In this document: positions 26,128 through 36,837 of the stretch, in pieces
Layout of the letters: every line of letters begins with the position of its first letter
Numbering within the stretch: the stretch's first letter is position 1
Assembly (NCBI GenBank): GCA_028622995.1
Contig: JAJQJQ010000008.1
Span: forward strand, 5,022,001 to 5,086,000
From: Panagrolaimus kolymaensis
Lineage: Eukaryota; Nematoda; Chromadorea; Rhabditida; Panagrolaimidae
DNA length: 64,000 bases
Direction: 5' to 3'
Notes under the pieces: model-generated
What the model saw: the letters and a program-made list of their open reading frames with translations, nothing else
The model's database searches: none
What the model was told of the DNA's origin: nothing
Program-made: the position numbers and the translations under genes

Positions 26128-29100
26128 ATGGATGGTTCTCATGATGGTAATCAATATGGTGGCCGTGGAGGGAATCAATATGGTAACCGTGGAGGATCTC
26201 AAGATGGTGGCTATGGTGGTCGCGGTGGCTTTCGCGGTCGTGGAGGATCCCAAGATGGTGGCCGTGGAGGTTATGGCAATCGTGGAGGATTTCAAGATAG
26301 TGGCCGTGGAGGTTATAGCAATCGTGGAGGATCTCAAGATGGTGGCTATGGTGGCTTTCGCGGTCGTGGAGGATCCCAAGATGGTGGGCGTGGAGGTTTT
26401 GGCAATCGTGGAGGATTTCAAGATGGTGGCCGAGGTGGATATGGCAATCGTCCGGAAGCAACCTTTTCAACTCTAAATAATGTACCAAGTGCGACTACTT
26501 TGAACTTTAATGAATGTGTTGATCCTGAAATCATTTCTCTTGCAACTGAAGTTATGATTAACTCTTATGGCGTTTGTCTTCCTGCTCGTAATGTTTTTCG
26601 TTATGAGTTAAAGTTTTTTGCTGTAAGAGGTACTCCAGAAGAGGCAAGAACTTATGATCTTTCCGAATATCCAAGAGCTGAGTAAGTCCTCTTTTTAATA
26701 TTATTATTACATGACATTTTTCTTTTAGAGTCCTTGCAACCGTTCGTCGTAATGGTATTACCAAGCTTTATGATCTTCTACTGGAACAACATAGTGCTTA
26801 CTTTGAAAGAGAAAAAAGAAATGAAAATGGAAAACTATTTCACGTTTACGCCTATGATCGTTCAAGCATCTTCTTCAGTTCTTTAAAAATGGAACCACGA
26901 AGTTTAAAAAATCCTTTCGTCATAGATATTGTTAGTAATATTTCTTTCAATCAAGGTATAAATTAAAGTTTATTTTTAGGCTCAACTCAATCCTGAAGTT
27001 TTGGGTACACTTAGTTTGCCAAAAAAAATTTATGCAACTCTCATCTCACCCACATTTTTGAACTTTACTGGAGGTGTTGTGCCTGAAATGGTGGAATCTT
27101 ATTTGGACATTCTCTTTTGTCAATATCAGCATGATATGTAAGTTAGGCGATTTTTAACGCATTAATGAACACTCTTTTTTTTTAGGATTACTCGTTTTGT
27201 CAAATTTGGTCCCAAGGTATTCGATCTTCACAGCGGGTATGATTTGGGTGGTATGTGTGAACTCAAAGATGGTCACTTCAAAGGTGTTCGATATGCTAAA
27301 GAAGAAGATAAAGCTAAACTTATCGTTGATGGGAAGCTCTCTCCATTTTATACTGCTCGTGACTTGTTGCATTTCATCAATGGTATTTTTGGATATGGTC
27401 CTAATGATGAATTTACTCATCCTGCTGTTCTTCAAGACCTTACCCATTTGAGAGGTATCTATGTCCGAACTCTACATAAACCGACAAACGAAGTTTTCAA
27501 AATCCATGGTTTCACTCAACAATCTGGTAGCAGAACTCAATTTGAATATAATGGCGCTCAAATCTCTGTTCCACAATATTTTCAACAAAAATATAAACTT
27601 CAATTGAACTTTCCTCAATTCCCGTTGGTTATCAAAAGAGTACGTGGTCAAGATACGTATTATCCTATGGAATGCTTGAGAATTCAACTTGGTCAAAAAA
27701 TTCAAAGAGAAAAGATGAATCCACAACAAGAAGCCAATATGATTCGTCTAGCTCAACGTCTACCATTAGCTCTCATGGATCATATCAACAATCAAAAACA
27801 AGAAGCTCTTCTTGGAAACGCAGATCCCTTTCTTCAAGATGTCGTCGAAGCTGCTCAAGTTGGTATCAATCCTCATATGGATATAGTTCCTGCAAAAATC
27901 TTGTCTGCTCCAATGATCACTTATTCAACAAGTTCTAAGAAGATTAATTTTGCTGAATGGGGTGCTGTTGGTAATGATCTTTTTGTTAAGCCTGCTACCA
28001 TCGATGCATTCGTCGTGTTCTTCTATCAGGCAAATGAATATGAAGTTAGGTGAGTATTTTCTCTTTTCTCTATAAAATTTCATTCCCCTTTTTATAGTGA
28101 TTTTGTCGGTAAACTTGTTATTCGGGCAAATAGACTTGGAATGCAACTTGGTGTACATAAAACGATATATCATCAACTAAACGATCAAGACATCAACCTT
28201 GAAGTACTTACTGCTTTTGTTGAACGTTACCGTGATCTAAACTCTTGCACTTATGCTTTGTTCGTGGGTGATGATAAGAAAAAGAATTTACACGATTTGA
28301 TTAAAGCTACTGAAGTCAAAACGGGTATCGCAACACAGCAAATTATGCCAAAAACTCTTGCTAAAGCTGGTGCCGCTACTCTTACAAACATTATTCAAAA
28401 GATGAATCCTAAAAATGGTGGCTTTAATCATTTCTTTCAACAAGCTCAACCCTGTTCTTTACCTGGTGGAAGAAGTTTTGACCTTTTGTGAGTTTATTTT
28501 TTTTTCTTCATCTTTTGCAATTTGAATATCTCTTTTTTAGCAAGACTTTTATGAAAGGTACTATGGTTTTGGGCATCTTTGTTTCTCATCCACAACCGGG
28601 TACTAGTGAAGATGAACTTCGAAAATCTCCATCCGTTGGTGGCTATGCTTATAATATTCGTGATGAAGGGAACGTTGCTCGTGGTGGCTTCTTTTATACC
28701 AAGTGTTATGAAGAAGGTAATGCTCGTCAAGATGGTTCAATCCCATTTGTTCGTAAAGTTTCTCTTGATGAAGAATATCGATATCCATTCAAAAATGCTC
28801 TCAAACATTATCACGATGCAAATGGAAAATATCCTCAACGTGTATTGGTTTATCGCTTTGGTGCTTCTGATGGAGAATTTGTTAAAATTCAATCTGATGA
28901 AGCAATTGCTATGACTAGTGCATTGATTGATGTTATTGGTGATGGTAAAAGTATTCCATATCTTACCATCATTGTTGTTCGTCGTCAACATAACACTCGT
29001 CTTTTTAAACAACGAGAGAATATTGATCCAAATGAAAAAGCTCCTCAACAAAATGTCACTCCTGGTTCGTGTACCAAAGGTTACAATCCTAATGAAGTTG

Positions 29101-29477
29101 TAATGGTTCCCCATCGCGCTTTACAAGTAAGTCTTTTTTATCACTTCATTATTCCATATAATTTTTAATGTTTTTAGGGTTCGGCAAGGCCTACCATCTT
29201 TTCCAGAGTTTTTTGTGATGAACCTGAAATACCTTCTGAAGATGTTCTCAACAATGTTACTCATGCTCTTTGTTATATGCACGAAATCGTCAGCTCCGCC
29301 ATCTCTGTCCCTGCTCACCTTCGTAATGCTGAACAAATGGCTAATCGTGGACGTCGACTATGGATCACTAGAGGTCATGAATTTACTGCTGGTATGAATG
29401 GTGATGATTTTCCTGCTATCTTAGCTGAAGCTTCTGAAGATCTCAATCCTTCCATGAAGACTCGATACTGGGCATGA
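26128..29477 (+). CDS. Argonaute with RGG-repeat N-terminus and degenerate slicer site
   Basis: Small-RNA-binding Argonaute. Seven exons join in phase: 26128-26681, 26729-26930, 26980-27137, 27186-28049, 28098-28487, 28541-29126, 29178-29477, about 1,017 aa. Residues 1-110 are an RGG/GGYGNRGG repeat, likely a site for arginine methylation or RNA and granule contacts. N and PAZ regions follow in exons 2-4, MID in exon 5, PIWI in exons 6-7. The MID pocket reads HDLIK..ATQQ..QKMN, with His where the usual Tyr stands. In PIWI the catalytic residues are replaced: GIFVSHP for G-D-VTHP (Phe at 28578), YRFGAS for YRDG (Phe at 28857), and Glu for the final His. It should therefore bind guides but not cut, as WAGO-type worm Argonautes do. 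The start is preceded by a splice acceptor at 26100. Confidence 0.9.
26150..26452 (+). repeat. In-frame tandem repeat coding for RGG motifs
   Basis: Coding minisatellite inside Argonaute exon 1. Units of roughly 30-70 bp repeat with small changes, each containing CGTGGAGGATCTCAAGATGG or a near variant, and encode alternating RGG, SQDGG, GYGNRGG and FQDGG blocks. Antisense open frames across this stretch are by-products of the repeat. Such arrays usually vary in length between individuals. Confidence 0.85.
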
Positions 29478-30138
29478 TGAAAGCTTCTTGGATAACCTGT
29501 TCTAGTTATTTTTGTTTTATGTTTTATTATTTACTTATAATTTATTCTGTATAATTTATTTATCTTGTAAAGCTTTGATAAATTTATAATTTTTGTTTGT
29601 TTTGGTGTTTGATCGTTGAAATGATAGAGGATTTCAGATTCTCTCGTGTTTGAGCTTTTTATCATAAGGAACTTGCAGTAACTTATCTATGTGAGGAATA
29701 TGGAATATTAGATAAATGAAAAATGAGGAATCACAACACAGAATGCTGCTGAAGCATTGCTTTCCCATTTTCCCATATTTACATAGTTTCACAATGCATT
29801 TCTAAACTAAAAACTGCAGGATAATCAAATCATCCAAAACCGTGAATCAAACAAGGTGGGCATCTGTAAAATGACTGATTAAGAAAGTGTTATGGAAACA
29901 TTGATTATCAATTTCTCAATGTTTACAACCAAAAATATGAAATCAAAAACCCTTTTTTTCTTTTGTGATACTGTAACTCGAGGATGAGCGATTCCTTTCC
30001 CTAAAAAAAGCATGTTGCAAGCGAAACAATTTTTCTTGCTTCTCTTTTTTTTCAAAGAGGCATTCTTCTGTCTTTAGCGTTTTTTGTAAAAAACTTTTGT
30101 AATACCTGTTTTATAGAAATTATTTCGTCAATCAAAAT
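29478..30138. other. Intergenic, Argonaute to TAF4-like gene
   Basis: About 660 bp between two genes on the same strand. That is longer than the ~100 bp typical of nematode operons, so the TAF4-like gene probably has its own promoter here. I saw no RNA gene or repeat. Confidence 0.45.
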
Positions 30139-31834
30139 ATGCAACAAGATGAGCCTCTTTCAACTCCTCAACCAAATCTTATGAATCCAGCTGTATGTTT
30201 TTTCTGATTAAGCTTTGAAACAAAAGTTATTTATCGAATTTTTAGCCTATACCGACTCAAATCGTCTCCCAGCAACTTGGTCATGTATTGTTCAAATTAT
30301 TACAAATAGCTAGTGGAAAAAGCAATGCTTTAGCAGCCGTCTATCATATCAAGAGATTAATTCAGGTTTGTTATATTTATCTTTTGATAATCGCTTTTTT
30401 CTTTCTATTATATTTCACGCTTATGTGCTGTTATTAACATGGTGTTTTCCTCATGTTATTTGTAATATGTATGAAGCTACAAAAGCTTGTTGTTCATATG
30501 TACATACTTGCCATTTTATGCACCATATAACAGTTTAGTGGTTTTAGGGTCTTCTTCGATGTACGCTTCATCCTCAAGTTTTTGCAAACAATCTTCAACC
30601 TCTTTTTGGAAGCTATCAACCAAGTTATGATCATTTGGTTACACAAGGATTACATGGATTACTTTTAGCAATGGGTCAAGGAGAATTTTCTGTTTTATCA
30701 AAGATGAGAGACACCAATTTAGAAGAAGAGTATCGAATGATTCAACAACGAAATATTCAAGTGATGGCTGCTTCTGCTTCTGCTCATGTTCCAGCACCAA
30801 ATGTCAATGCTAATGTTCAAATGGGTTTAATGAATATCAAACGTGAAATTGATAATGATTTTGATGTTAGTTTTTTGAGTTGCTAAACTTGTTAAGAATG
30901 ATTGTAGATTGTGAATGTTTGTCTCTTTTAGATCCATGCTCTATCTGAACCTCATCGACCTTTATCTTCGACTTCTCAACCTTCTGCTGTTTCATCACCG
31001 ATGACTCAAGAATCTCATCAAAAGGAAGAAGAAGAAGAACTATCAATTTCTCAACCATCAAACAAAGTTAAAGAAAATCAAGCCTCTTCTGAAGATAATG
31101 TTGCTCAACCAGTTTCGTTTGATCCTTCAATCACTTCACCACCATCTAAAGCTCAACAATCTCTTCCACCAAAACCAAAGTATGTTGAACCTGATAATGA
31201 ATTTATCAATGCTGAAGCTGTATTAAAGTTTTCAAATTCGTCCTCCGAAACTCCACTGTTCAAATCAATCACCAAAGATGCTCTTATCCTTTTGGGAGAA
31301 TATGTGGATGTTCAATTTCGTAAACTTTTTGCTGAATCTTTCAAAGCTGCAAAACATCGAACTTCATCATTTTCAACTGATTTATTCAATCCTGGTTCAG
31401 ATGTTCGAAAACAATTAACCGTTTTGGATGCATATTATTTAGCTCAAGATCGAATGAACACCTCAAAAAATGATGATCATTTTATTGCAAAAAGTGTAAG
31501 TTTTTCCACCTATCATTGCTATATCTTTAATTCATTTCCTGTCTTTTTTTAGAATCGTCGACGTGAAGTTCTTGATTCTCATAATGATATGAATGAAGCT
31601 GCTTTAGCTGCACTTGGTGGAAGAAAACGCAATTTTGCTGCTATTTCAAAAGTTCCTGATGGACAAAAACCACCAACTAAATCTCAACCTACTATTGTCA
31701 AACCATTAAAAATTACGGCTCAAGATGTTCTCCTAGCAATTGAAAAAGATGATCGTCTGGTCAATTCTCGTGTTTATCGAAGCATCCTTTATGTTGGAAA
31801 TTTATCAAACTTTTCACAATCTGCAAAATTTTAG
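30139..31834 (+). CDS. taf-4: TFIID subunit TAF4-like, short form
   Basis: Subunit of general transcription factor TFIID, nuclear. Five exons join in phase: 30139-30192, 30246-30365, 30548-30865, 30932-31495, 31553-31834, about 445 aa. Exons 2-3 carry a helical segment (VLFKLLQIASGKSNALAAVYH...LIQGLLR..LHPQVFANNLQPLF) like the TAFH/NHR1 domain. A low-complexity linker rich in Ser, Pro, Gln and Glu follows. Exons 4-5 carry the conserved TAF4 C-terminal region: a histone-fold-like stretch (KDALILLGEYVDVQFRKLF) and ALAALGGRKRNF, which matches the TAF4 hallmark A-A-(I/L)-G-x-R-K-R, then ITAQDVLLAIEKD. Confidence 0.85.
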
Positions 31835-32536
31835 GTTTATTTGATTTGTTTATGTTGTTTTATGTTTTTATATGCATGTTTTAATAATAAAGTTTAATTG
31901 TAATCATTTTTTGTACTTACTTATGATTAACGGAATTAGCTTTTCATTGCCCATGAAATTTTTGATGTGAATACTCTAATTGTTGTTGTAACTGTAAAGT
32001 TCCATGGCAATGGCTTATGAATAAGTTTGAAGGTGGCTTTTAAAGCTTTTTCATCCAAAAAAGTAATTACATGAGATAAAGTGCTTTCCATTGTTGTTGT
32101 TCTTTCACATCGCGCATTATTTGCAAGTATGGTAGTTGATAATTTGATTCACCAACTAAACTAGACAACCATTGTTGACATTGTTGTTAAAGAGTTACTG
32201 CTGTCGCGTTTTATTTGATGTGTTTGCTTTTATCCTCGAAAATCAAGTATGGCAAAGAAGAAAAAGAAAAGGTTGCAAATCGAAGATTGAGAGTTATGTT
32301 TTCCATTTTTTTTTTCTCTTTTTTTCATTTAATGAGAGCTGTTTTTTTTGTGTTACTGCAAAAATGAAAGACTTCAGTAATAAAATTTCTAATTTTTATG
32401 AAACTTTAAAAACAAAAAGTTGGTTATGGACAGTGATTTATCGAATATCGAGTATCTCATAGCCGTGTTTGTTTATGGATTTTTTGCCCTTTTAAGAAAA
32501 CCAAATAATAGCTTTTATGTAAAATAAAAAAAGAAT
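31835..32536. other. Intergenic, possible decayed coding fragment
   Basis: On the minus strand, between about 32190 and 31930, one frame reads codon-like sequence (QQWLSSLVGESNYQLPYLQ...) but contains two TAA stops, with only a 34-base GT..AG gap that would remove them. I cannot place it in a family. It may be a remnant or chance. The rest looks like AT-rich spacer. Confidence 0.25.
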
Positions 32537-33249
32537 TTACAAATCCAATAATTCATTTACATCCAAAGTTAAAACATCATAAAAAAGTGATGCAATTAAT
32601 AAAATTGCTGTAAAATTAATAAGTAATGAAATAAAAAAAGTTACGTACGATATTATTACAAAAAGTGTTTCCCTGTTTGTTAGTGTGTGAATATGAGGTT
32701 TAGGAATTTTTCTTTGAATCAACACCGAAACAAACATTAAAATTATTATCGCAATAAAGGATTTTAATATTTCTGGAATTAATTCTGTTTTAATTGATTC
32801 CACGCATGATTGCCATAATTTTTCTTCAGTTTCTAAATTTTCAGTTAATCGATTTTGTTTTAATTTAAGTGGCTCCATTGAATCAAGCGCTTCTTGCTTT
32901 GTTAAATCTCCATTTTTAATTAAATGGTTTAAACTATCGATGCTCTAAAAAAGGTTTTTGAATTTTAATAAAAGTTAGAAACAAAAAATTTAAATTTTTA
33001 GTTTACTTCGTTAACTCTTTTTTGGCTGTTATAAATTGTTGTGTATTTATCCATGGAAGAAGTAGGAACAATATCATAGCAATAATTAATAAGATTAAAT
33101 TTTGTATCTAATCCAAAATTAATTATAATTCCATCGAATAAAACAATAAAAACACAGAAAACTAACAAACATTTTCGACGCAAAAGATAAATTCTTTTAA
33201 TTTTTGAATTATTATCGCAAGAACAAAGAGGTCCTTTTTTTAAAAGCAT
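32537..33249 (-). CDS. Small membrane-protein family, copy B (intact)
   Basis: The intact member of the unrecognised family. Exon 1 is 33249-33007, exon 2 is 32944-32537, joined in phase 0, about 216 aa. The N-terminus is MLLKKGPLCSCDNN, a basic/cysteine cytoplasmic-looking motif. A membrane span follows (about residues 27-50), then a loop with conserved cysteine and tyrosine (NYCYDIV...DKYTTIYN). After the intron come IDSLNHLIKNG, the family motif EEKLWQSCVESIKTELIPE, and two membrane spans (IAIIILMFVSVLI and a long FVIISYVTFFISLLINF stretch). Three spans imply a loop on the far side of the membrane. No known domain is recognised. Two like-oriented relatives lie 0.7-2 kb upstream, so tandem duplication is likely. 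Confidence 0.65.
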
Positions 33250-33692
33250 TTCTTTTAAATACAGTTTTTATTCTCAAAAAAAAAAACCAAAACCAAAGTG
33301 ATGAATGGCAAGAAAAAAAGTGCACAGGTACAAACAAATCGATATATGGCAAAAACGATGCATTGGTCAACCAAACATGCGTTTATTTTTTCTCTCTCGC
33401 GTTTTGACCTTTATTGAGATACATCGGCACTAAACCCCAACGATGATGAGGAAAGTGTAAAGAAAAATGAGAGAGAAAAAAACGTCAATGTTCAACAAAA
33501 AGTTTTATTCAAATTTTAAAAAAATGAGTTATAAAAACAAAAAGTTCAAATTTTTTTAAATTTAAAAATTCTAATTCCTTCTTCTAAGCGAGAATCAAAT
33601 ATCAAAATTATGGTTGAAATTATTTTATTTTGTTTTCAAATATAAATTAGTTTTTTACATAAAATATAAAAAATGATTTTTAATATTTCTTT
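33250..33692. other. Spacer between family copies B and C
   Basis: About 440 bp of AT-rich sequence. I looked here for the second exon of copy C, which should carry the EEKLW motif and two spans, and did not find it. Confidence 0.5.
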
Positions 33693-33935
33693 TTAAACTA
33701 TTCGATTAATAGGTTTATGAAGATCGGTGAAAATTTTTGAATGTTTTTTAACGCAATCACTTCCACAATCATAATAATAGGCAATAATTTCGTTGAAAAA
33801 AATAAAAATGAAGCAAATAATTATTCCAATGGTGAATTGCAAAAGTAAAATAATTTCATGCCTTCTTTGCAACCGTTGTCGTCTACTTGGTAAATGGCAT
33901 GAACATAATCGATGCTTTTTAAATTTAAAAAACAT
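33693..33935 (-). pseudogene. Small membrane-protein family, copy C (exon 1 only)
   Basis: Open frame of 80 codons, starting MFFKFKKHRLCSCHLPSR at 33935. It matches exon 1 of the family: basic/cysteine N-terminus, one membrane span (IILLLQFTIGIIICFIFIF), then YYYDCGSDCVKKHSKIF. It ends in TAA at the point where copies A and B have their donor site. No second exon follows before copy B. It is probably a truncated duplicate, though a short single-span protein cannot be excluded. Confidence 0.5.
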
Positions 33936-34269
33936 GCTAGATTGATTAGGTAAAAAATATTTAAGAATAAAAATATAAATAATAATTAATCGATCAACAA
34001 GATTTCTTTTTTTTATTTTAGTTGGACGGTGAAAAAATAAATGGTTATTATCGACGAAGGTCACTTCACTTGTGCTTGGGTCAATTTTTTTTTTGCTACG
34101 AAAAAAAAAAAGGCTTCAAGCCTTTGTTTTGCGTGATGAAGAAAAGGAGTGTCATGTTTCATCGAAGCATTTTAAAATTGTGAACAATAAAAAAAATAAA
34201 AGATAGTAAAGTATTTATTAGGAAAATTCTCTCGAGAAAAAAAAATGCTTGAACTACAATAGAAGAAAG

Positions 34270-34704
34270 CAGTGTTGGTTCGCCGCCACCGCCATCCGCT
34301 CGTCGGCGCAGAAATCCGCGCCGCCGCGCCGTCGGCGGCGGCGGCGGTGGCGGCGACCTTTCAGCTTCAAATGGCGGCGCCGCCAAAATTAATTAAATTT
34401 TTCCAAAAAAACAAAAATAATAATAGAAAAATCAAAAACTCAACCATTAAAGAAGCTAAAATTTAAAGTTATTCTTTTTCTCCTTTTTAAAATTTCCTTT
34501 TATTATTGCTTTACTTTAGTTAAATTTATGTTAAAAACGCCTTTCATTTATATAGAAAAAAAAATTTTCTATTTTGGCGGCGTGGCGGTAATATTGGCGG
34601 CGGTGGCGGCGGCGGCGCAGACGTCGGCGCCGCCAGAAATTGGACCTCGCCGCCGTCGGCGGCGGCGGCGGCGGCGGCGATGAAATGCAAATGAGACAAC
34701 ACTG
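34270..34704. mobile_element. Non-autonomous hAT-type element with CGG/GCC repeat arms
   Basis: A 435-bp element flanked by the perfect 8-bp target duplication GAAGAAAG (34262-34269 and 34705-34712). Ends are CAGTGTTG and CAACACTG. Inside each end is a GC-rich block of GCC/GGC triplets (34280-34384 and 34574-34680) around an AT-rich core. It has no open frame for a transposase. Terminal CAGTGTT and 8-bp duplications fit the hAT superfamily. It lies between copies C and D of the small membrane-protein family. Confidence 0.75.
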
Positions 34705-34996
34705 GAAGAAAGCTGCTTGAAAAAGTCCATAAAAAATCACGAAACAAAAGATTATAAAAAATTAATCGGTTACAAATTTTCTAAAAATCTAAAAATACAG
34801 AAACTATCTTTTTTTATTTTACAGAAAATAAATAATGCTTTAAAAGATAAAAATAAGTTCGTTGAAACATGGCTGGAAAATTTTTCTAAGATGCCGGAAT
34901 GGATGTTGCCGGAGTTTCACATTCCATTATTCTTTTTCATTGCTTCAATAAACTCTTTAGGATTATCTAATAAAAAATTTTGAACATTTAATTTTT

Positions 34997-35672
34997 TTAA
35001 CCTTCCTCCAAAAAGTGTAAAATTATTGCCAAAACAAACAAATTTAGCATAAAACCAAAAAAAAAATATGGAACTTGTACATTTTCATTTAATGAATTTA
35101 TAAGATTTCCGGGAAAACAACAGCATTTTAGACATGAAAGAATTAATAAGCTCATGGTGATTGAGAAAAATATTAACAGAATTTGAATTTTTGGAATTAT
35201 TTCAGCTTGAATTATTACAATGCAAGGTTCCCATATTTTTTCTTCAACTTTCAAACTTTTTTTCAATTTTGTTTGCGTTGATTTTAGTAAAATTAAATAT
35301 TTTTCGGTTGGAGTCAAAATTTCAGAATAATCTTCATTTTTGGTTAAATTTACTAAGCTTTCAATATTCTGGAAATTTTTTATGATAAAATTATAAGGAA
35401 AATTAATTTTAATATTTTTAATTTTTACTTTATCGATTGATTATCATAAAATTATTAGCAATTTTTTTATATTTTTGTGGATTCAAATCATTGCAAAAAT
35501 GAGAAATAAAAATTTGCTGCTTTTCCCACAATAATATTGTAATTAAAATAAACGTAGCAAAGCATAATAAAAAATATATCGCGAATATAGTGGAAATACA
35601 CCTTTTTCGCATAATTTGCTTCCTATTTTCTGGATAATTACATAAACATAATGGACGTTTTTTGAAGAACAT
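34997..35672 (-). pseudogene. Small membrane-protein family, copy D (stop next to donor)
   Basis: Two-exon member of the unrecognised family. Exon 1 starts MFFKKRPLCLCNYPENRK at 35672, with one membrane span (IFAIYFLLCFATFILITILL), then SHFCNDLNPQKYKKI. An in-frame TAA falls at 35432-35430, one base before the donor GTAAAA, and the phase there does not match exon 2. Exon 2 (35368-34997) begins NIESLVNLTKNEDY, has the family motif EEKIWEPCIVIIQAEIIP, and two membrane spans with a CLKCCCF cysteine cluster between them. A small indel near the donor would explain both the stop and the phase conflict, so I treat it as a damaged copy. Confidence 0.55.
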
Positions 35673-36240
35673 TTTAAAAAAATAGATTTTACTTTTTTTA
35701 GTGAAACACGAAACAAACTGGAAAAAAATCAATCAATGCCTTTTTTGCATCAGCTTTCACTTTTTTTCTTATTTGACCCAGCAAAAAATCCTGGGACCTA
35801 GAAACAAAGAAAAAACAAATAGGGCTTTACTATGGCCATCCTTGACAAAAGAGAGGACCCAACTTATTCATCATCATTCAAATTATTTTATTTATTATTG
35901 GAAAAATTACAAAGCAAAAAAAATATGGCACAAGTTCGAAATTTTATCCATTTTTTAGAACCTCTGCTTCTTCTAAAAGGCTTTTTCACAAGTTTCTTGA
36001 GCATTAAAAATTTAATATTTATTTTTTTTGTCGTTATGTAATTATTATTTAACTAAATAAGGAAATTAGTTTATTTAATTAAATGACGTTGGTTAAAGAA
36101 AAATATTAAATAAATAATAAAGAATTGAAGCAAAAAATGCGTTTTAACATTTTTTAACTTCCGTGTTTTCTTTTTTTCTTTTGACAATAAATTCAAATCC
36201 TTTGAGACTTGTATCTTCTGCTGAATGATTTCCTCACCAT
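35632..36240. repeat. Segmental duplication, left copy
   Basis: From the first codons of family copy D through about 560 bp upstream, this stretch matches 51632-52265 in blocks. Shared blocks include the start-codon region, GTGAAACACGAAA followed by ATCAATCAATG, a block with CTAGAAACAA or TTAGAAACAA, GCCATCCTTGACAAAA, and near the far end ACTTCCGTGTTTTCTTTTTT with TTGAGACTTG. The two copies differ by many small indels, so the duplication is not recent. Confidence 0.7.
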
Positions 36241-36837
36241 TTTCTTTTATGAATTATTTGGGGAAAACGAGTTCATAAATTTTTTGATGAATTATATAAC
36301 TTTATTTTTTCATTTCTTGGTTTTCTTATTTTTATTCCCTTGAAACTCTTTACAATTAAGTCTAATTTAGTTAGACAAATTCTTTTCTACCATTTCATAA
36401 TAATAAAAAAAACTTTATTTACAAGCAACGCCATTAAAGCTTCATCAATGAAAGAGAGACATATGTATATTTTTTTAATGAATTTTTTTCTTTATACATA
36501 CATTTTTTTTTGCAGGTGTTTCATCTTTTTAAACAGCTCAACAACAACTTTGGTGTGGCCATTATTGCTTTCAAGTAATAAAATATTATTAGCTACATTT
36601 CTGCCACGCTTCTTTATTATTTGGTTGACCATAAAATGCAGGTGTTTTACTTTATTTTTTTTTTCAAAATGGAAATAGCCAACAGCCACATCTCTCATAA
36701 CTTTTTGGATTTATAACAATTTTATTATTTTATTTTCTCTAATTAAATTATATTTATGACTGTTTTTATTAAAATAAATATAATTTAAACTTATTTTTTG
36801 CGTTGCTTAAAAATAAATTAAAATTAAAACTTTTTAA
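36241..36837. other. Spacer with a possible ankyrin-repeat remnant
   Basis: On the minus strand around 36535-36610 one frame reads LLLESNNGHTKVVVELF, which resembles the second half of an ankyrin repeat. It sits in a 68-codon frame with no further repeat on either side. It may be a remnant of an ankyrin gene or chance. The rest is AT-rich promoter-side sequence for the receptor gene at 36838. Confidence 0.25.

Noticed and set aside
26150..26452. Repeats that could suggest a CRISPR-like array
   Set aside because: Units are uneven, contiguous and in frame, with no unique spacers, and the genome is eukaryotic.
26053..26488. Long open frames on both strands across the RGG-coding repeat
   Set aside because: They are by-products of the tandem repeat in Argonaute exon 1. 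The plus-strand RGG frame continues into conserved Argonaute sequence through good splice sites.
36492..36698. Ankyrin-repeat gene on the minus strand
   Set aside because: Only one partial repeat-like segment (NGHTKVVVELF) is seen, with no neighbouring repeats, so it is kept as a possible remnant only.
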